Positions 36,955-49,620 of a DNA stretch of 62,047 bases are shown here, piece by piece (position 1 is the first letter of the stretch; each line of letters begins with the position of its first letter). The stretch is from positions 1-62,047 of the forward strand of contig JAJIRX010000697.1 in NCBI GenBank assembly GCA_023853785.1, given 5' to 3'. Made by a program: the position numbers and the translations under genes. This DNA comes from Psilocybe azurescens (lineage: Eukaryota > Basidiomycota > Agaricomycetes > Agaricales > Agrocybaceae). The notes below the pieces were generated by a model. The model saw nothing but the letters and a program-made list of their open reading frames with translations. It was not told the DNA's origin and searched no databases.

Positions 36955-37704
36955 ATGACCATCCTTTTGCCTCGCCATAACATGTCTTTTCACCCTAACA
37001 AGCATATCAGGCGTAATGCGACCGCAGTCATGGCCGGTTCCTTTGATCCCCGACCTCCCAGAGATGTCCTGACGAGTCTGCTGAACGGTGTTGGGCCGTA
37101 CAAAGAAGTTGAAAGGGATGAAGAGGCGCGACAGAAGAGAAAGCAGGAGAAGAAGGATCAGAGGCGGGAGGAAAAGAAGAAATTAAAGGCTCTGCGCGCA
37201 CGCCAAAGAGAGCTGCTGGAGGAGCACAGTCGCGCGACCGCGGAGGGGAGTTTTGCCAGCTCCAGCACACTGATTCAAGTCCCTGCCGCAGTCAGTAGCA
37301 GTGTTGCTTCTTTCTGGCGTGCACGACCCACTATTTTGATCCCGAGTATTCAACGGTCGGTCTCGGTGACACCCTCTCCTACTCTATCCCCGCGCCGTCT
37401 CGCTTCCACCCCGGCCTCGACACCTGGGCCATCCATTTCCAGCAGCACTTCGCGCACTTCATCGAAGAGGCCGCATACACCAGACGATGACGAGACGTTC
37501 GAATCACAGGGAGCCACTTTATCAGCGCGACCGCGTAAGAAACGGGCAGCGGCGAAGAAGGGTTGGAAGGGTTGGGTTGAGGGCTCACCTCCGCCCTCCG
37601 ATAAACTCATCAATCTGGATGCGGTGCCCCTTCTACAAGAACGACGCACGAGGAGTGGTAAAAACTTTGATGGCATCGGCGTTGGCAATCAGAATTGGCT
37701 ATAA
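36955..37704 (+). CDS. Basic coiled-coil protein, function unknown
   Basis: An intronless frame of 249 codons; a second ATG at 36982 could also be the start (MSFHPNKHIRRNATAVMAG). Residues 40-85 are strongly charged and helical (ERDEEARQKRKQEKKDQR, KKLKALRARQRELLEEHS), probably a coiled coil. A Ser/Thr/Pro-rich middle (SVTPSPTLSPRRLASTP) follows, then basic clusters SKRPHTPDD and RPRKKRAAAKKGWKGW that look like nuclear localisation signals. The C-terminus, LINLDAVPLLQERRTRSGKN and FDGIGVGNQNWL, looks like a conserved short motif. No enzyme domain is visible. The continuous open frame, composition and motif layout argue that it is real. I do not know its function. Confidence 0.65.
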   Translation: MTILLPRHNMSFHPNKHIRRNATAVMAGSFDPRPPRDVLTSLLNGVGPYKEVERDEEARQKRKQEKKDQRREEKKKLKALRARQRELLEEHSRATAEGSFASSSTLIQVPAAVSSSVASFWRARPTILIPSIQRSVSVTPSPTLSPRRLASTPASTPGPSISSSTSRTSSKRPHTPDDDETFESQGATLSARPRKKRAAAKKGWKGWVEGSPPPSDKLINLDAVPLLQERRTRSGKNFDGIGVGNQNWL

Positions 37705-38836
37705 ATTGTGAGTCTTATATCGAGTCATCTAACGGTGGAATCTTGTTCATCTTCTGTCATTTAGCTCATTATATGTTCTTGAAACTATCTGCCTATGTTT
37801 TGGGAGACTACTTGAATTCCATCGTCGTCGTCGTCTGTCCCGGACGGAACCTATTTCCGAATATATCCTCAACAATGCGGCCCGCACTTTCTGGTAGACT
37901 GCGAATTTACTTCAAATTGGTTGTTATCTTCGCAGACTTATCCCTGCTTTTCTATTGTTTCCATATCGTTTTCATAACTGTCGCACAATCGTGTATTCTC
38001 TAGTCGCCCCATTATCAATCGTACTACCTTCTTTTCGTCCTTGATTTGTTGGTTTTTTAACAAGTTCGGTTAATGGTTTTTCTCTTTTACCTGTATAACT
38101 GTCTCATTTTCACTTCCGCTGACTGGTGCTTTTCTCGTTTCGCGTTTTCATATGGCTTCATTCAATTTTGAAAGACAACTAGTAGTTTAGTTGAAGTCTC
38201 GTATACCCAGTCGCTGTCTTCTTTCAAATATGATAGATAAAAATTTCTAGTACCACCTCGTTTGACGCCTTTAATTCTGGGCAATACATAGGCCGTTCAA
38301 CCGACCATTCTTATCATCATGCGAGTTCGTGCGGGCGCGTCTGTTGGGCGTCTTCAATGGCACTCTTATGATCGGCGCGAAATTTATGTAATTCAGAATT
38401 GAAAAAGGAAATGGTTCGGGCCGCCAGCCCGCACCCTTGAGAGAAAACACACGGCAACAAACGGACCCCCGCCAATTTTGACTTGACCGCGTTGTCCAGA
38501 TCCTCACCCTCACCCTCATCTCCACCGTCGTCGTCGTTCGTCGCGAGGTCTAAGAGCTTAAGATACTAGTGGCTAATACTTTTGGAGCTTTTGCCCCACT
38601 TTCTCCCTTCAGTTCACACCAGTGTCACCTACACGAGCCCGAGGTTCTGGCTCGACATCACGGCAACTCTGACCAACCCGCGTATCATCGGACTTTCCAC
38701 CAACTCGAGGAGACCATTTGGACGCGACTCTTGGCCTGAGACTAACATCGATAGCGGGAAGCTTTGATTCGCTTCACTTCTTCTGCTTTGGTTGGACCAG
38801 ACATCGACGTCGCTGCAATTTCTACCGCTCTTTGAA
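37705..38836. other. Spacer before MTG1
   Basis: T-rich 3' flank of the basic protein gene followed by a C/T-rich 5' flank of MTG1 with a CGTCGTCGTC run near 38527. No gene called. Confidence 0.5.
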
Positions 38837-40709
38837 ATGGTTCTGCCTCAACTTCCAGCACTTCCTCATCCACCATCATGGTTCCCGGGACACATGATGA
38901 AGTTCACGCGGACATTGCCTGCCTTGCTCAAAAAGACCAACGTCGTTCTCGAGATTAGAGACTCGCGGCTTCCGTTGACGAGCATAAACAGAACCCTGGA
39001 AGGTGTGTTGGTCGGTTCTCTGCGTGTCTATCGGACGAGGCCATCTCTTTTGGAGAATTTGAGATAGCCTTGATATCTGGCCTTCTTCTTACCTTGAAAT
39101 AGGCAATCAAAAGGGATGGGTCAAATCGCAACTCATTTCCCAGTGCCTCGCGTCCTTGACTTTGATTTGGCCCATCGGCTATCATGGCTAAACTTTTTCT
39201 CTTTACATGCGTAGGTGCATTGAAAAATGGAGGCTCGAACGAGGATGGGATCCGAACAACCCGGGACGTCGTTTCTTTGCGGTTGAAGCATGTGAACACA
39301 TTGTGGTTTTGAATAAACGCGACCTTGTTCCTGACTGGGGCTTAGAGGTGCGCGCCATTGATACTTAAAGCTTTGGAGCGAGAGGCTAAAGGTGCACTTA
39401 TGAATGATATAGCCTTTTCGTAAGGCAATGGCATCGAAGTATCCTCACCAACAACTTTTCTTCGCATCATGGCAGCGGCCACGGGATATTCGCAGTCTCA
39501 GCGAGATCCTTGTAAGTATGTCACCGCTTTTCAACTCGGCGAATTGTTTTACTTATTCACCGTATCCCCACCTAATATTTGCTTTACCTGTATAGATATT
39601 GCCAAGGACTACCCGCATGCGATGGAGTTGAACGTTCTCGTTATCGGCATGCCTAACGTTGGCAAGTCGACGCTACTGAATGCGCTTCGAAACATGGGAA
39701 TCAAAGGCCGTATGTAGTCATTCACTGTTGTTTGCTATTTTTCTAACCGTTGGATTCATTTTTATTGGATGATTGACAGGAACGGCGAAAGCATTCCAGA
39801 CCTCGGCGAATCCTGGGATGACGCAGACTTTATCTACGAGACTAAAGTTATCCTTAGACCCGCTGGTGTATGCATATGACACACCGGGAGTCATGTTGCC
39901 CTTCCTTGGCCGTGGAACGGAGGGCGCCGAGAGAGGAGTTAAACTCGCACTCATTGGTACGTAACATCCATTGTCTATACTACAAGGATGGTGATCAGTA
40001 ATACTGATAAGAACTCTTTTATTCAATCTAAAAGCGGGCATCAAAGAAGGGTTATACGACATGGAAGCGTTGGCTGCGTATCTGCTCTATAGACTGAACA
40101 TGCTGAATCCCATATGTAAGTGCGATATCCGCATGTAAACCCGTGCTGCTGGATCGTGATACCATGTTGTTGTTCATCATGCACATCAGGTTCTATGAAC
40201 TGACTGACTAATCCTTATTCTATTTCAGCCCCGGCTTATTTGCAGTTACTTCCACCTGGAACAGCTCCAACTAATGATTTGGAGGGTTTTTGATGCTGCT
40301 TGCCAAGCGTATGGGTATGATAAAGCGCGGCGCTGAGGTGGATCTTACTCGTGCTGCGGTATACTTTGTGAGGTGGTGGCGCGAAGAAGGAGGGCTTTTG
40401 TCTGCCGCTTCGTCACCCCGTTTAGAAGCTGGCCTGTCAACGGACCTCAATCGACCAGTGTCACGGACTCTGGCTTGGGGTTTTGATTTTCAATGGGATC
40501 TGCAACCGGAGGATACGCCGCTGGGTTATAAACCCGAGACGGTCATCCAGCAGAAAATGGAGCAGACGATAGAGGAATACGTACAGGCCACAGATCGGGA
40601 GGAGGTCGATGAGAATAACATTAGTCAAACCCAGGTTAAAAAGAAAGCTGTGCAGGAGGAGAAGGAGAAAAGGCGATTGAAGTATGCGGCTAAAGCAGCG
40701 AGACGGTAG
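38837..40709 (+). CDS. MTG1: Mitochondrial ribosome-associated GTPase 1
   Basis: Circularly permuted GTPase (YlqF/MTG1 family) needed for assembly of the large mitoribosomal subunit. The ATG at 38837 leads to SWFPGHMMKFTRTLPALL and VVLEIRDSRLPLTSINRTLE. G motifs come in permuted order: G4 (VVLNKRDLVPDWGLE), then G1 (VLVIGMPNVGKSTLLNALRN) and G3 (YAYDTPGVMLPFLGRGTEGA). The C-terminal helical domain follows (KEGLYDMEALAAYLLYRLNM; RMGMIKRGAEVDLTRAAVYF), ending in a charged tail (EEKEKRRLKYAAKAARR). Six introns are readable. Bases are missing in an A run at 39223-39227 (before WRLERGWDPNNPG) and in a T run at 40287-40291 (LEGF-LMLLAKR); a phase problem also exists at the intron before IAKDYPHAMEL. 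Because this is a conserved single-copy gene, consensus errors are more likely than loss. Confidence 0.92.
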
Positions 40710-41045
40710 TTGTCCGTTATTTTATCTTTTGCTTATCTTGCAGTCATTACATGATCACTGTCTTTATGGATTGTTGATGTTGACGAGGATCGACAGCGGC
40801 CTCGGTTGAGATTACTTACAGTATGTATTATTGAGAGAGCCGGCTCTTCGTTTCTTCATGACCGATGTTGAGTTCCCCGGGTTCCGAGTTCAGCGAAGTA
40901 GACATACACGCAGGTTATTTATTCCGCTTTATAAGTAAGTATACCCAAGGGACATAATTGGTTTATTACAGGGGTTGCTAAAATTACAGACAGCCTAAAA
41001 GGGGGGTGGGAAGACGAAGGTGGTGACGATATGGCTTGCACCATT
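40710..41045. other. Convergent 3' spacer
   Basis: Shared 3' flank of MTG1 and RPB11. No gene or notable repeat seen. Confidence 0.5.
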
Positions 41046-41627
41046 CTAGAAATCGAGATAGTCACGTCCTCGTCCCCATGCACTACCGCCAGTACCCCCT
41101 ACGGTCCCGTACGGGTCTTCTCCGGCGGCAGCCGCTGCTCCGCCAGTGGTTCCTTCGATGTCTTTATAAGAGAATTCGCGTTTGAATTTGGTCTCAAGGG
41201 AGGACATTGTGCCTATCAGCTTTGTGCAGGCTTGTTCGAGGACGGCTTGGGGCGTCTTGGTGCCGTCAGTTTGAATCTTGATGAGGAAAGTAGGGGTGGA
41301 AGCGGATGCGGGACTTTGTACCCGCGAAGAGGATCTCGGGCATGGACAGAAGTTGGCTGCAGAGTGATGTGGTTAGGAGTGCGTTTGGGATGAAGATAGA
41401 AGACAGGAAGCGTACGCTCGTAGCATGTTCCCGAGGGTGTGGTCCTGCTTCACGATCTTTATTGTTGCAGCATTAGGAATCTTGGTGTCTTCGATGAGCT
41501 CAACGCTATTTATTGTTCACGGATATGATTCAACTGTTGGGTGTCTCAGTCAGCAGCAAGAACGAAGGACGTACGGCTTCTCGCCATCTTCGAGGACGTA
41601 ACTTTCATGACGAGCAGGCGCGTTCAT
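41046..41627 (-). CDS. RPB11: DNA-directed RNA polymerase II subunit RPB11
   Basis: Pairs with RPB3 in the polymerase II assembly platform. The ATG at 41627 reads MNAPARHESYVLEDGEKP, then across an intron VELIEDTKIPNAATIKIVK and the family hallmark QDHTLGNMLR. A second intron precedes QLLSMPEILFAG. The rest is YKVPHP, FLIKIQTDGTKTPQAVLEQ, LIGTMSSLETKFKREFSY and an Ala/Gly-rich tail ending GRGRDYLDF. The length of about 145 residues is slightly above the usual 120, owing to that tail. Two slips, in the G/C runs near 41321 and 41290, interrupt the frame between LFAG and TFLIK. An essential gene like this would not tolerate a null frameshift, which supports consensus errors. Confidence 0.92.
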
Positions 41628-42372
41628 ATTGGATCAGACTCAGAATATGTATGTTCTGTCGTAGAGGTGTAAATACAGGATGAGGAGGTAATAGTAAGTC
41701 GCGTGATTCACGTAGGTATGTAGGAGCTTCTGAACAACGATGACGACAATGCTCGTATCCACCCAATAACAATAGTTTGACAAGTTGGGTCGTTGCGATG
41801 TTCGTATCTAACCAGCAACAAGACGAGAAAAGTACCTGGGGAGAATAATAGGTTAGCTAATGTTCGTGTTTGGGTTATGAATGCAGCAAAGGAAAAGGAT
41901 CAGCGAATAAAGTTGCGATCATTAATCGATTCACCGACAATAAATATGTACCATCATGTAGGACAATACAGAAGGAACAGCCTACTCACAGTAATAAAGC
42001 GTTGGTCGACGTCGTCGATAGGGTATAGGGATGATGGTCAAAGTGTCGGAAACAAGACAGTAAATTTTGAGTGACACCGTGTTTGTTGTTGTTTACTTTG
42101 TGGCAACCAACAGCAGGCTGATTTCGACAGGACTTCGCGCAGGCTCACTAAACCGTCACCCTTCCTCAAGGTCAGTTTCCTTACCCAATCTCTGTTTGTA
42201 TGCATCGCTATCGCATCCCAATGGTCCAGAGCTGTGGAATCCATGTTCTTTGGACGAAAAAGCTGGAGTTCTGAGATGGATGGATCGGGAGGGTTTTGGA
42301 TGGCGATGTTGGGTCTGCGAATGTTTTGGGCGTACGGCTGATTGGCGTTTCCTGCACCTCTTACAGACTACA
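41628..42372. promoter_or_regulatory. Shared divergent promoter of RPB11 and uL15
   Basis: A 745-base region with head-to-head start codons of an RNA polymerase II subunit and a cytosolic ribosomal protein. No TATA box is evident at either end. Whether the two genes are co-regulated is only an inference from layout. Confidence 0.45.
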
Positions 42373-43051
42373 ATGCCTTCCCGGTTTTCGAAGACACGCA
42401 AGCATCGCGGCCACGTATCGGCCGGTCACGGTCGTGTAGGAAAGCACCGCAAGCATCCGGGAGGTCGCGGTCTTGCTGGTGGTCAGCATCACCACCGGTG
42501 CGTCTTTGGATCATTTCACCCTCCTCCCTTCCCTTCCCATCCGCTCCCAATACTCTGCACTGCCAGGCATTTCTGACTTGCTGCTGTTTTGCTCTTTAGT
42601 ACCAACTTCGATAAATACCATCCTGGTTACTTCGGTAAGGTTGGTATGCGCCACTTCCATCTCACCCGCAACCAATACTGGCGCCCCATCATCAACGTCG
42701 ACAAACTGTGGAGTCTTGTGCCTGAGGAGCAAAAGAAGGGATTGACTGAGAACTCTGACGTTGTTCCCGTTATCGACACACTCGCCGCCGGATACGGAAA
42801 AGTGTTGGGCAACGGAGTGTGCGTTTGGCGCTGTTCTTTGTGGTTTTGTTTTTGACTGATCATGGTTTCTTTCCCCGTATTAGGCTGCCAAAATTGCCTT
42901 TCATCGTGAAGGCCCGTTTCGTCTCGGCGATTGCTGAGTGCGTCATCGTATTTATCTTTTGTGCCTAGGTCATGAAATTGACTGCATCTTTTTTTATCTC
43001 AATAGGTCCAAGATCAAGGCTGCCGGTGGTGTTGTGTCATTGATTGCTTAA
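42373..43051 (+). CDS. RPL28: 60S ribosomal protein uL15 (L28/L27a)
   Basis: Cytosolic large-subunit ribosomal protein. The ATG at 42373 starts [18 protein letters not shown], then [20 protein letters not shown] and HHHR. A 102-nt intron precedes [19 protein letters not shown]. The remainder, [38 protein letters not shown] and [19 protein letters not shown], matches the eukaryotic family end to end. Three introns keep the frame without any break. The product has about 148 residues, the expected length. The mature protein is highly basic, with the Gly/His/Arg-rich N-terminus that threads into rRNA. I looked for snoRNA box C/D patterns in the introns and saw none. Confidence 0.96.
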
Positions 43052-45504
43052 AGTCACTTACGCACACTTTCATATATTTCTCTTTTCTTTTATGACACAT
43101 GAAAATAAGTAACATGCCCACATGCTCCTTTCATGATGCAAATATTGGGTACGCCGACGTATGAGCCACCTCTCTCTCTGCGGCAATGAGACATTAACGG
43201 TCGAGTGAATCTTATCTCTTTGTTATGCCCGTTCCCGTTCCGGCTCCGAGAGATTTCGGTGACCCCCTTCGTTGCTATCCTTCTGAGCGTGCATTCGTGG
43301 GTGGCTAGATGTTTTCAGAAGATATGTTTCACTTTCATCAGGGTCGTCTTCTCGTCTTCTCCACATGGTTATTTCTTTCTTTGTGCTATGAGATGGCTCC
43401 AGAATTCTGCGAATGTTCTTGGGTGTCTATGACCCTGCCTATATTTTGGAACTCGGTACACTCGTGTTGCGGTGTAATTATGTGCCCACTGCCAAAGCCG
43501 ATCAGGTAGTTGGATTTGAAGGATACCTTGAACTATTTGATGGCTTGAATCCCGACGGTCGTGTATTCCAGCTGTCTGGACTCGGCGGACGTCTGGTGGG
43601 TAGACTCTCCATTCTAGATTTAAAGGGATAAGAATCGCACTAGGGCACTTCTAATTTATCTTGGTTATTCGTCTTGTGGATTGGAGACCTGTCAGGTCCT
43701 CTTGAAATGGAATAGACGCGAATAAGAGACTGGATGGTTTTTCCGCTTCGCAGTCTAGGCATTTACGAAAGAGATTTTGTATGTATGTATGTTCAGTTGC
43801 CCTGATCTTCCCCTCCAACCCTGAACCAACTCTATTGCACTAATGACTATCCCATAGTTAATCTGGCAGGTGTGGTGCTTATCGGTGCTTGTTTTTGGTT
43901 CTTACTCAAATCGATGCTTACTCAGAATCGACGGGTTACTTCAAAGGTCAATATTAGTTCAGGAATGTCAGTTAAGGTGTTCGCGTACGCATGGTACGTA
44001 GTACGTAAGTTATCAGGACTGCTCCTTACCAGATTGAAGGAAGGGAGATGGCGGTGACTGCCTTTACGCATGAAGTGTGGGACTCGCGAGCGGAAATTTA
44101 GGTTTCGATTGTCGACTCGGAACGAGTTTATGGTTGCCAGATGTCGCGGGGATTTAAAGCTCGATTAGGTTGGTAAGATTGTCGAAAACTCACGATGCAT
44201 GTATGTATCGTTGGATTTGGATGGCGTCCACTGGCATATTGGATGGTCATGGATGGGGGATCTATTTAGTAGGTTTACAGAGAGGCATGGAGTGATAAGA
44301 GTTCAACAACCAATTCGACTTGGGTACTTGAATACCATCTGAAGGTTTTTGAGGTCTCTTGTGTGCGATGGCGTTGGTGAACTTGTAAGTGATTAAACAT
44401 GTTAGTTTCCATCTTGAGGTGACACACATCTAAGCGTTTGATGTTATTTTTGTCATTATTCGGTTCGTCTTGGACGTAATTATATTCTCAGCTTTGCTAA
44501 TTGTGCCGCGAATGGGCGAAAGAAAACGGCGCTTCCCTGATACCAAGACTTGACAAGGATCGGCACTTTAAAGTTTTTATTGTGTTGCATTGCCTCGATC
44601 TCTGGATGTAGGTCTGAAGACGAGCCTCGGTTGCGATTCATCCGACGCTTTCAAATTTGAGGCATTTAACCCGCCGGGAGTCAACCCGGCTCTCTTGCTG
44701 CGCCTGGCCAGTGACGGAGTGCTATAGCCATGGTCTGAGTGGTTATTTCTACGAAGGGGCATGTATATTCTAGTTGTATATCCCATGACATCTACATCAG
44801 GTATATAAGTAGAACTGTAATGATAGCATTTGCCCTAATTGCGAACTCGGAAAGTCGATGAGAAATAACTCGCGAAGTTTGACGCCCGCCTGCCTATGAG
44901 AAAGTTTACTGCGGCCAGTGGTGTGGCGAGAAATGTCGGCGAATCAGGAATCGATGTGATATCCAATATGCTCCCGAGGAATCTATTTGTAAATAGAATG
45001 TTCACAGCTGCCAGATTGTGAATTTGTCGAAATATTTATTTTCGACACCGGTGACTTGAAGTCGAAGTGGAGGATGCTGCATTACGTCTGTGTGTCAGTG
45101 TTCTTTTGTTTTGGTGGAGCGAGAGTGCGCATGTGTCGATGGACGCTAACTCAGAGTGTCGAGTAGAGAGCGATCTAAGAATAACTGCGCAGCGTGGGGA
45201 GGATGCCGAGGAGTGATAGAGGATCCCAATTTAGCAGGTTATAAAGAAGCCGAGACCGGCATGGCAGTAGGTGTCTCAGCCGTAACTCCCACCGCAACAA
45301 TCTCTTCCTAAACCCCTTCGAATTTCTAAGAGAACGATGAGTATCGCCACTTGGTGTAGGTCCATTTCCATCCCATATATTACTCCCGCTCACCTTATAT
45401 ACTTGTCTATCCCAGATTCCCAGCAGTACTCTTCTTGGAATCGCAACCGCCGTCTGCAAAATTCCACACAGGCAGCTAACAACAACTCTCAGGCAGCCAC
45501 CATC
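43052..45504. other. Gene-poor spacer of 2.45 kb
   Basis: Open frames here are short and lack resemblance to known families. A TGTA-rich microsatellite lies near 43780. I see no transposon or RNA gene. Confidence 0.5.
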
Positions 45505-47876
45505 ATGGCCCAGCAGAACCAGGATGCACAGGCAGATGGCGATAATGGCACGGGGAAGGACAAAAGGTCGGGCGAGCCGCTCTTCGGGCCCAGCATTGGC
45601 GCAGTCAGCAATGGGCCGGCATGGACTCTCTCTAGTGAAAAGAAGGTCGTCACGGACGAGCTGACCCAAGACATCGTCAACTTGTGGATAGAGAAGAGCA
45701 AGGAGGTGAGTCCTATCATGGGCTGGTCATCACTGCTCGAATGAGGGCGAATCTCGTTCCCCTTGGAATGTCAAGTGGTGAACAATCACACTGTGCTGAC
45801 CACATGTGACATGCTCCAATGCATCTCGACTCCCGTCTCATCCACCATCTGCGATACTCTCATCAAGATCGCACCCCTTCATTCTGTATCATTTGTTCAA
45901 ATTATTCACTGTCATCGTATAGTCTTCGCAGCCAACAACAACACTTCAAGCACTCGTCAATCTCAAACGTCCCGACTCTCCGTCTGTCGCCCCCTCTCGT
46001 CAGTCACCGACGAGCCGCCAACGACCAACGCATCAGATCAGCACCATCATGGCCTCGAATTCGAATACGACTGCGATGCGCCGAAATGCGGTATCTACGT
46101 TCACGTGCACCTGCCAAAATCCCACCCCGATGCGCCCTCGACATCTTCACATCACAGTCTAGCCAAGCTGCTTGTCTTTGAAACTGTCGTCGACGGCGGG
46201 TTCGCGAACCATCTCAAGCTGGAGGAAGGCGCTCTGCTTGAGCTCGGCCGCTTCGAGCATTCCAATTCGATCACGTCTAAGGGAGAGGGACGTGCCGTCA
46301 GCTGCGGTACCATCGGCGGATGCACTGCCTTCTGTTGTGGAGGGCTCGACGACGACGACATCGCCTTCGGCAGAGGCGGGATCAGGGCGTAACACTAATA
46401 ACAACGCTCGTCATCGTCGGTTCACACACTTCCATTTCCGCAGGCGGTCGCAGAACAGAAGCATATCCGGCCCAGCGCTTGCCGTCGTCGATGCAGAGCC
46501 TGCCGCTGCTCAGGATGGGAAGACCAAGGATGGTAAAGACGAGCCGGAGGAGGGCGTTAAGATCACTATTAGGCTCGCTGCTCTTGACGAGCAGGGGACC
46601 GAGCTGGCAGCGCTGAATGAGCAGACTACGTATTTGCACATCGTGCGTTTCGGCCAGAGGACGGCACCTGAACCTGGCAGTGAATCTGGGGAAGCTGCGG
46701 AAGACTCCCGGCCGTGGGTGGTCAAAGTCGTGAAACGGGAAGCAACGGTGAGATTTTGATATATCAGTTTTTTCAAAGATAGGATTTTTGATTGTTGTAT
46801 CTCATACATCGTCGTCGTCTTTTTTTAATTCTAGATCGGACCTCACACTTTCCATCTGCATGAGATCTTTGGGCTCACGTCGTCATCTGCGCATAACGCA
46901 TCGCAGACTGAGACCGTGGCTCTCTCGTCTCCTACCACCAACAATACCACCACACACCTACCCTCCGGAGGAAGGCAAAACCCAACCCGTTACAGCTCTG
47001 GCTCCCGCAGCGGACGACGAGGACCCGCAATCAGAGTGTTTGCTCTGCCTCTCGTCCCCGCGTGAGGTCGTCCTGCTGCCGTGCCGCCACCTCGTCGCGT
47101 GCAAGGATTGTGCGCTAAATATGGTCGAGTTTGGCGCGGGTGGGAATATCACGCAGGCGACGGAGCCTGCACCAGGTGGGGATGATGTTGGTGGAGCGGG
47201 GGTAGGAGGTACGGGGGCGACGGCTGCTGCTGCTGCGCTTGCGACGCCCGGGCCCCCCTGCGAACCAGAGGAGGAAGCGCAAGGCGAAGGGGTGGTTCTG
47301 TCCTGTTTGTCGGCAACGTGAGTGCTCTCCTCTTTTTTGAAAAAATCCACCGGGATTCTAAAAATAAATTTGATCTAATCTCTATTTTTTTCTTTTGTTA
47401 CCCCACCCCTCTCTCCCCATCCATCTTATTTTTTAAAAATGGTGCACTACTGCCCCCTCCCGACACATATACATTCCTATTATAGCATACACCTCGATGT
47501 TGCGATTGACGACCTGCGCACCGCCCCTCGCGGACATGGACCTCCTGAACAACAAAGAATCGGGCGAAGGCGAGGGGTCGGGTACGGAGGACGAGGGCGG
47601 CGGCGCGTCGCCTGCTGTGCCGGAGCCGGCATATGGATTGCCTTTGCCTGTGACTGCATCTGCAGCGACAGCGATAACTGCTGGGGATCCCGCGACAGCG
47701 GGAGAAAGAGCTGGAGGAGAAAGAGAAAGAGAAAGGGGAGGGTTGTTGGGCGCGGCGCGGCGCCCGGGCTTTTGAGAGGGCTCAGTCTGTCGAGGAGGCC
47801 GGAGCCGCCTATTGCGATGGGGGATGTGGAGAGTCAGATGCAGGTTCAGGGTCAAGCAGCGCAGGCGAGGGCATGA
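45505..47876 (+). CDS. Mahogunin (MGRN1)-like RING ubiquitin ligase
   Basis: Likely E3 ligase of the MGRN1/RNF157 class, which act near membranes and endosomes. The ATG at 45505 starts MAQQNQDAQADGDNGTGK. A long intron is followed by PTTTLQALVNLKRP, and then the substrate-domain core LEFEYDCDAPKCGIYVHVHL and ETVVDGGFANHLKLEEGALL. A spacer with VKITIRLAALDEQGTELAA, LHIVRFGQRTAPEP and RPWVVKVVKREAT precedes GPHTFHLHEIFGL. The C3HC4 RING is split by low-complexity sequence: CLLCLSSPREVVLLPCRHL, VACKDCALNMVEFG, then GWFCPVCRQ, an intron, and YTSMLRLTT. A Glu/Gly-rich tail ends the protein. Frame slips occur near 46010, 46290, 46960, 47260 and 47560. Motif order supports the call; ends are less certain. 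Confidence 0.8.
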
Positions 47877-49620
47877 GCGTGAGCGTCGAGTTAGGGAAAG
47901 GGAGAGGCGGTTGTTGATAATGCCATGCTTGTCCCTTGCGATGTGGTGTGATGCGGATGTGTGGGCGGTTGGGTTGTATCGTTGTTGTTGTTTTGGTATC
48001 GCTGTTGCTGCTGTCTCTGGTATTGTTGTCGTGCTTTTCTGTCTTGTTCATTCTTTTCCTTTTTCCTTCCGCGTGTAAATCCTGATCGTTTGTCGGACCT
48101 TCCTCATCCTCGCCCTTTCTTGTTTGATGGATCCCTTTCCTTCTGTTCTATGTTCCCCCTTGTTCGTGCCGTTTATATCGCTGCCGCTTCTCCTTCCTCC
48201 CCTTTTCCTTCTTCACTTTCCCCTCGATGTACGTTCATATTTCAGACTATCCCTGCCCTGCTCTGCCCTGCTCTACCATTTCATGACATGACATGGAACG
48301 GGGCTGATCCTGGTTATGGGTTTTCTTTTCTTTCTTGTCGTTGTTTCTGCGAGCGCTAGTGTGTAACGTTGTATGTAAGTAAGTAGACATGTAGGTGCGT
48401 ATTAGTGTGTAGTTGTAAGTAAGTATGCCTGTCCCTTTTGTTTTGTTTTTTCTTTGTACATTACATATATAGTTCTGTTGGGTCTTTTTCCTCCTATTTA
48501 TTTTTTTGGAATTCATACTAATTTCTGCGACGCAACGGATTCGACTTGGAGGGAATACTTTTTTGTGTATGAGATGAACTTTGGCACTGATTCAGCAGTG
48601 GGTGAATGAATGAGTGAACGGGAACATGAGCAAGTAAGGCGCCCGTGGGTTTGAGGGTTTACATATGGGCGTATTATTATGAACGAATTCCTGGTGGCTT
48701 GGACAGCTTGAGAATCCGGATGGTGATCAGGGACGAGGTTGGTGATTGATCACCAGCGCTAGCGCCACCGCGTAAAAGTGAAGCGCCCATGCGTCCGTTT
48801 AGAAAATTTGGGTGATCCTTACTAATAGGCGCATTGCAAATTGTGATTATCACTGTATGTCAACCTTGAGGCGCCCATGACAGATCAAGAGTAAGGGATT
48901 GGGGGATTGATTCAGTGAACCTCATTGGTATAACTTGTTATCAGGGGGTCTACAAGCCTGTACGCATACACACAAGGGGCATGGGATGCACACTGCACGC
49001 AAAACAAAAACTTAAGGCACCCTCAGGTCAGCTACGCGGTTTCTTCCTCTTCGAATTTTTATGACCTTCCGCATCTCATCGGATTTGGAGGCTCTCACTG
49101 ATACTTACATGCAATTCGCCGATAGCAGATAGCATGATGATCTTTGGCAGAAGCCTTCCGACATGGTTTGGGCATTTGGTACGAAGTTCTAGGCTACGCT
49201 AGGGTGGAATTGAATTCGTAGCTATGGAATGGATGATACGTTTAATTGTGGCATGATGATGTAAAGACTGGGGCCAAATGCATAGAGTATAAAAATGATT
49301 GGGGCACAGTTTCACCTCTTGAGGCTGTAAGTAAAGCATAATATGATACGAAAATAAAGTTGCTACTTAGACTGGTGTGTAAGCTTAATGGTATGTAGTA
49401 TCGTGTCCGGTTGTGTTTCTGTTTCTTCTGTATTTGCCAGTGGCTCTCACTACTTTCTCTCAATTTCTTCCATCCTATTTTTTTTTCTTGTAGATTTATG
49501 TCTATTGGGGCATGACCCCATGCAGACCTAATTAATTATTACAATAGTAGTTAACAGCAAACTGCGTACGACTCCTTTCTCGTGGACCCCGTGTGCACCG
49601 TCGAGGTACGTCTATAGGGT
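47877..49620. other. Non-coding region after the RING gene
   Basis: T-rich 3' flank, then AT-rich sequence without coding character. Confidence 0.5.

Noticed and set aside
44577..44786. Short GC-rich block with inverted repeats considered as a tRNA
   Set aside because: No T-loop GTTCRA pattern or cloverleaf with a 7-bp acceptor stem could be formed.
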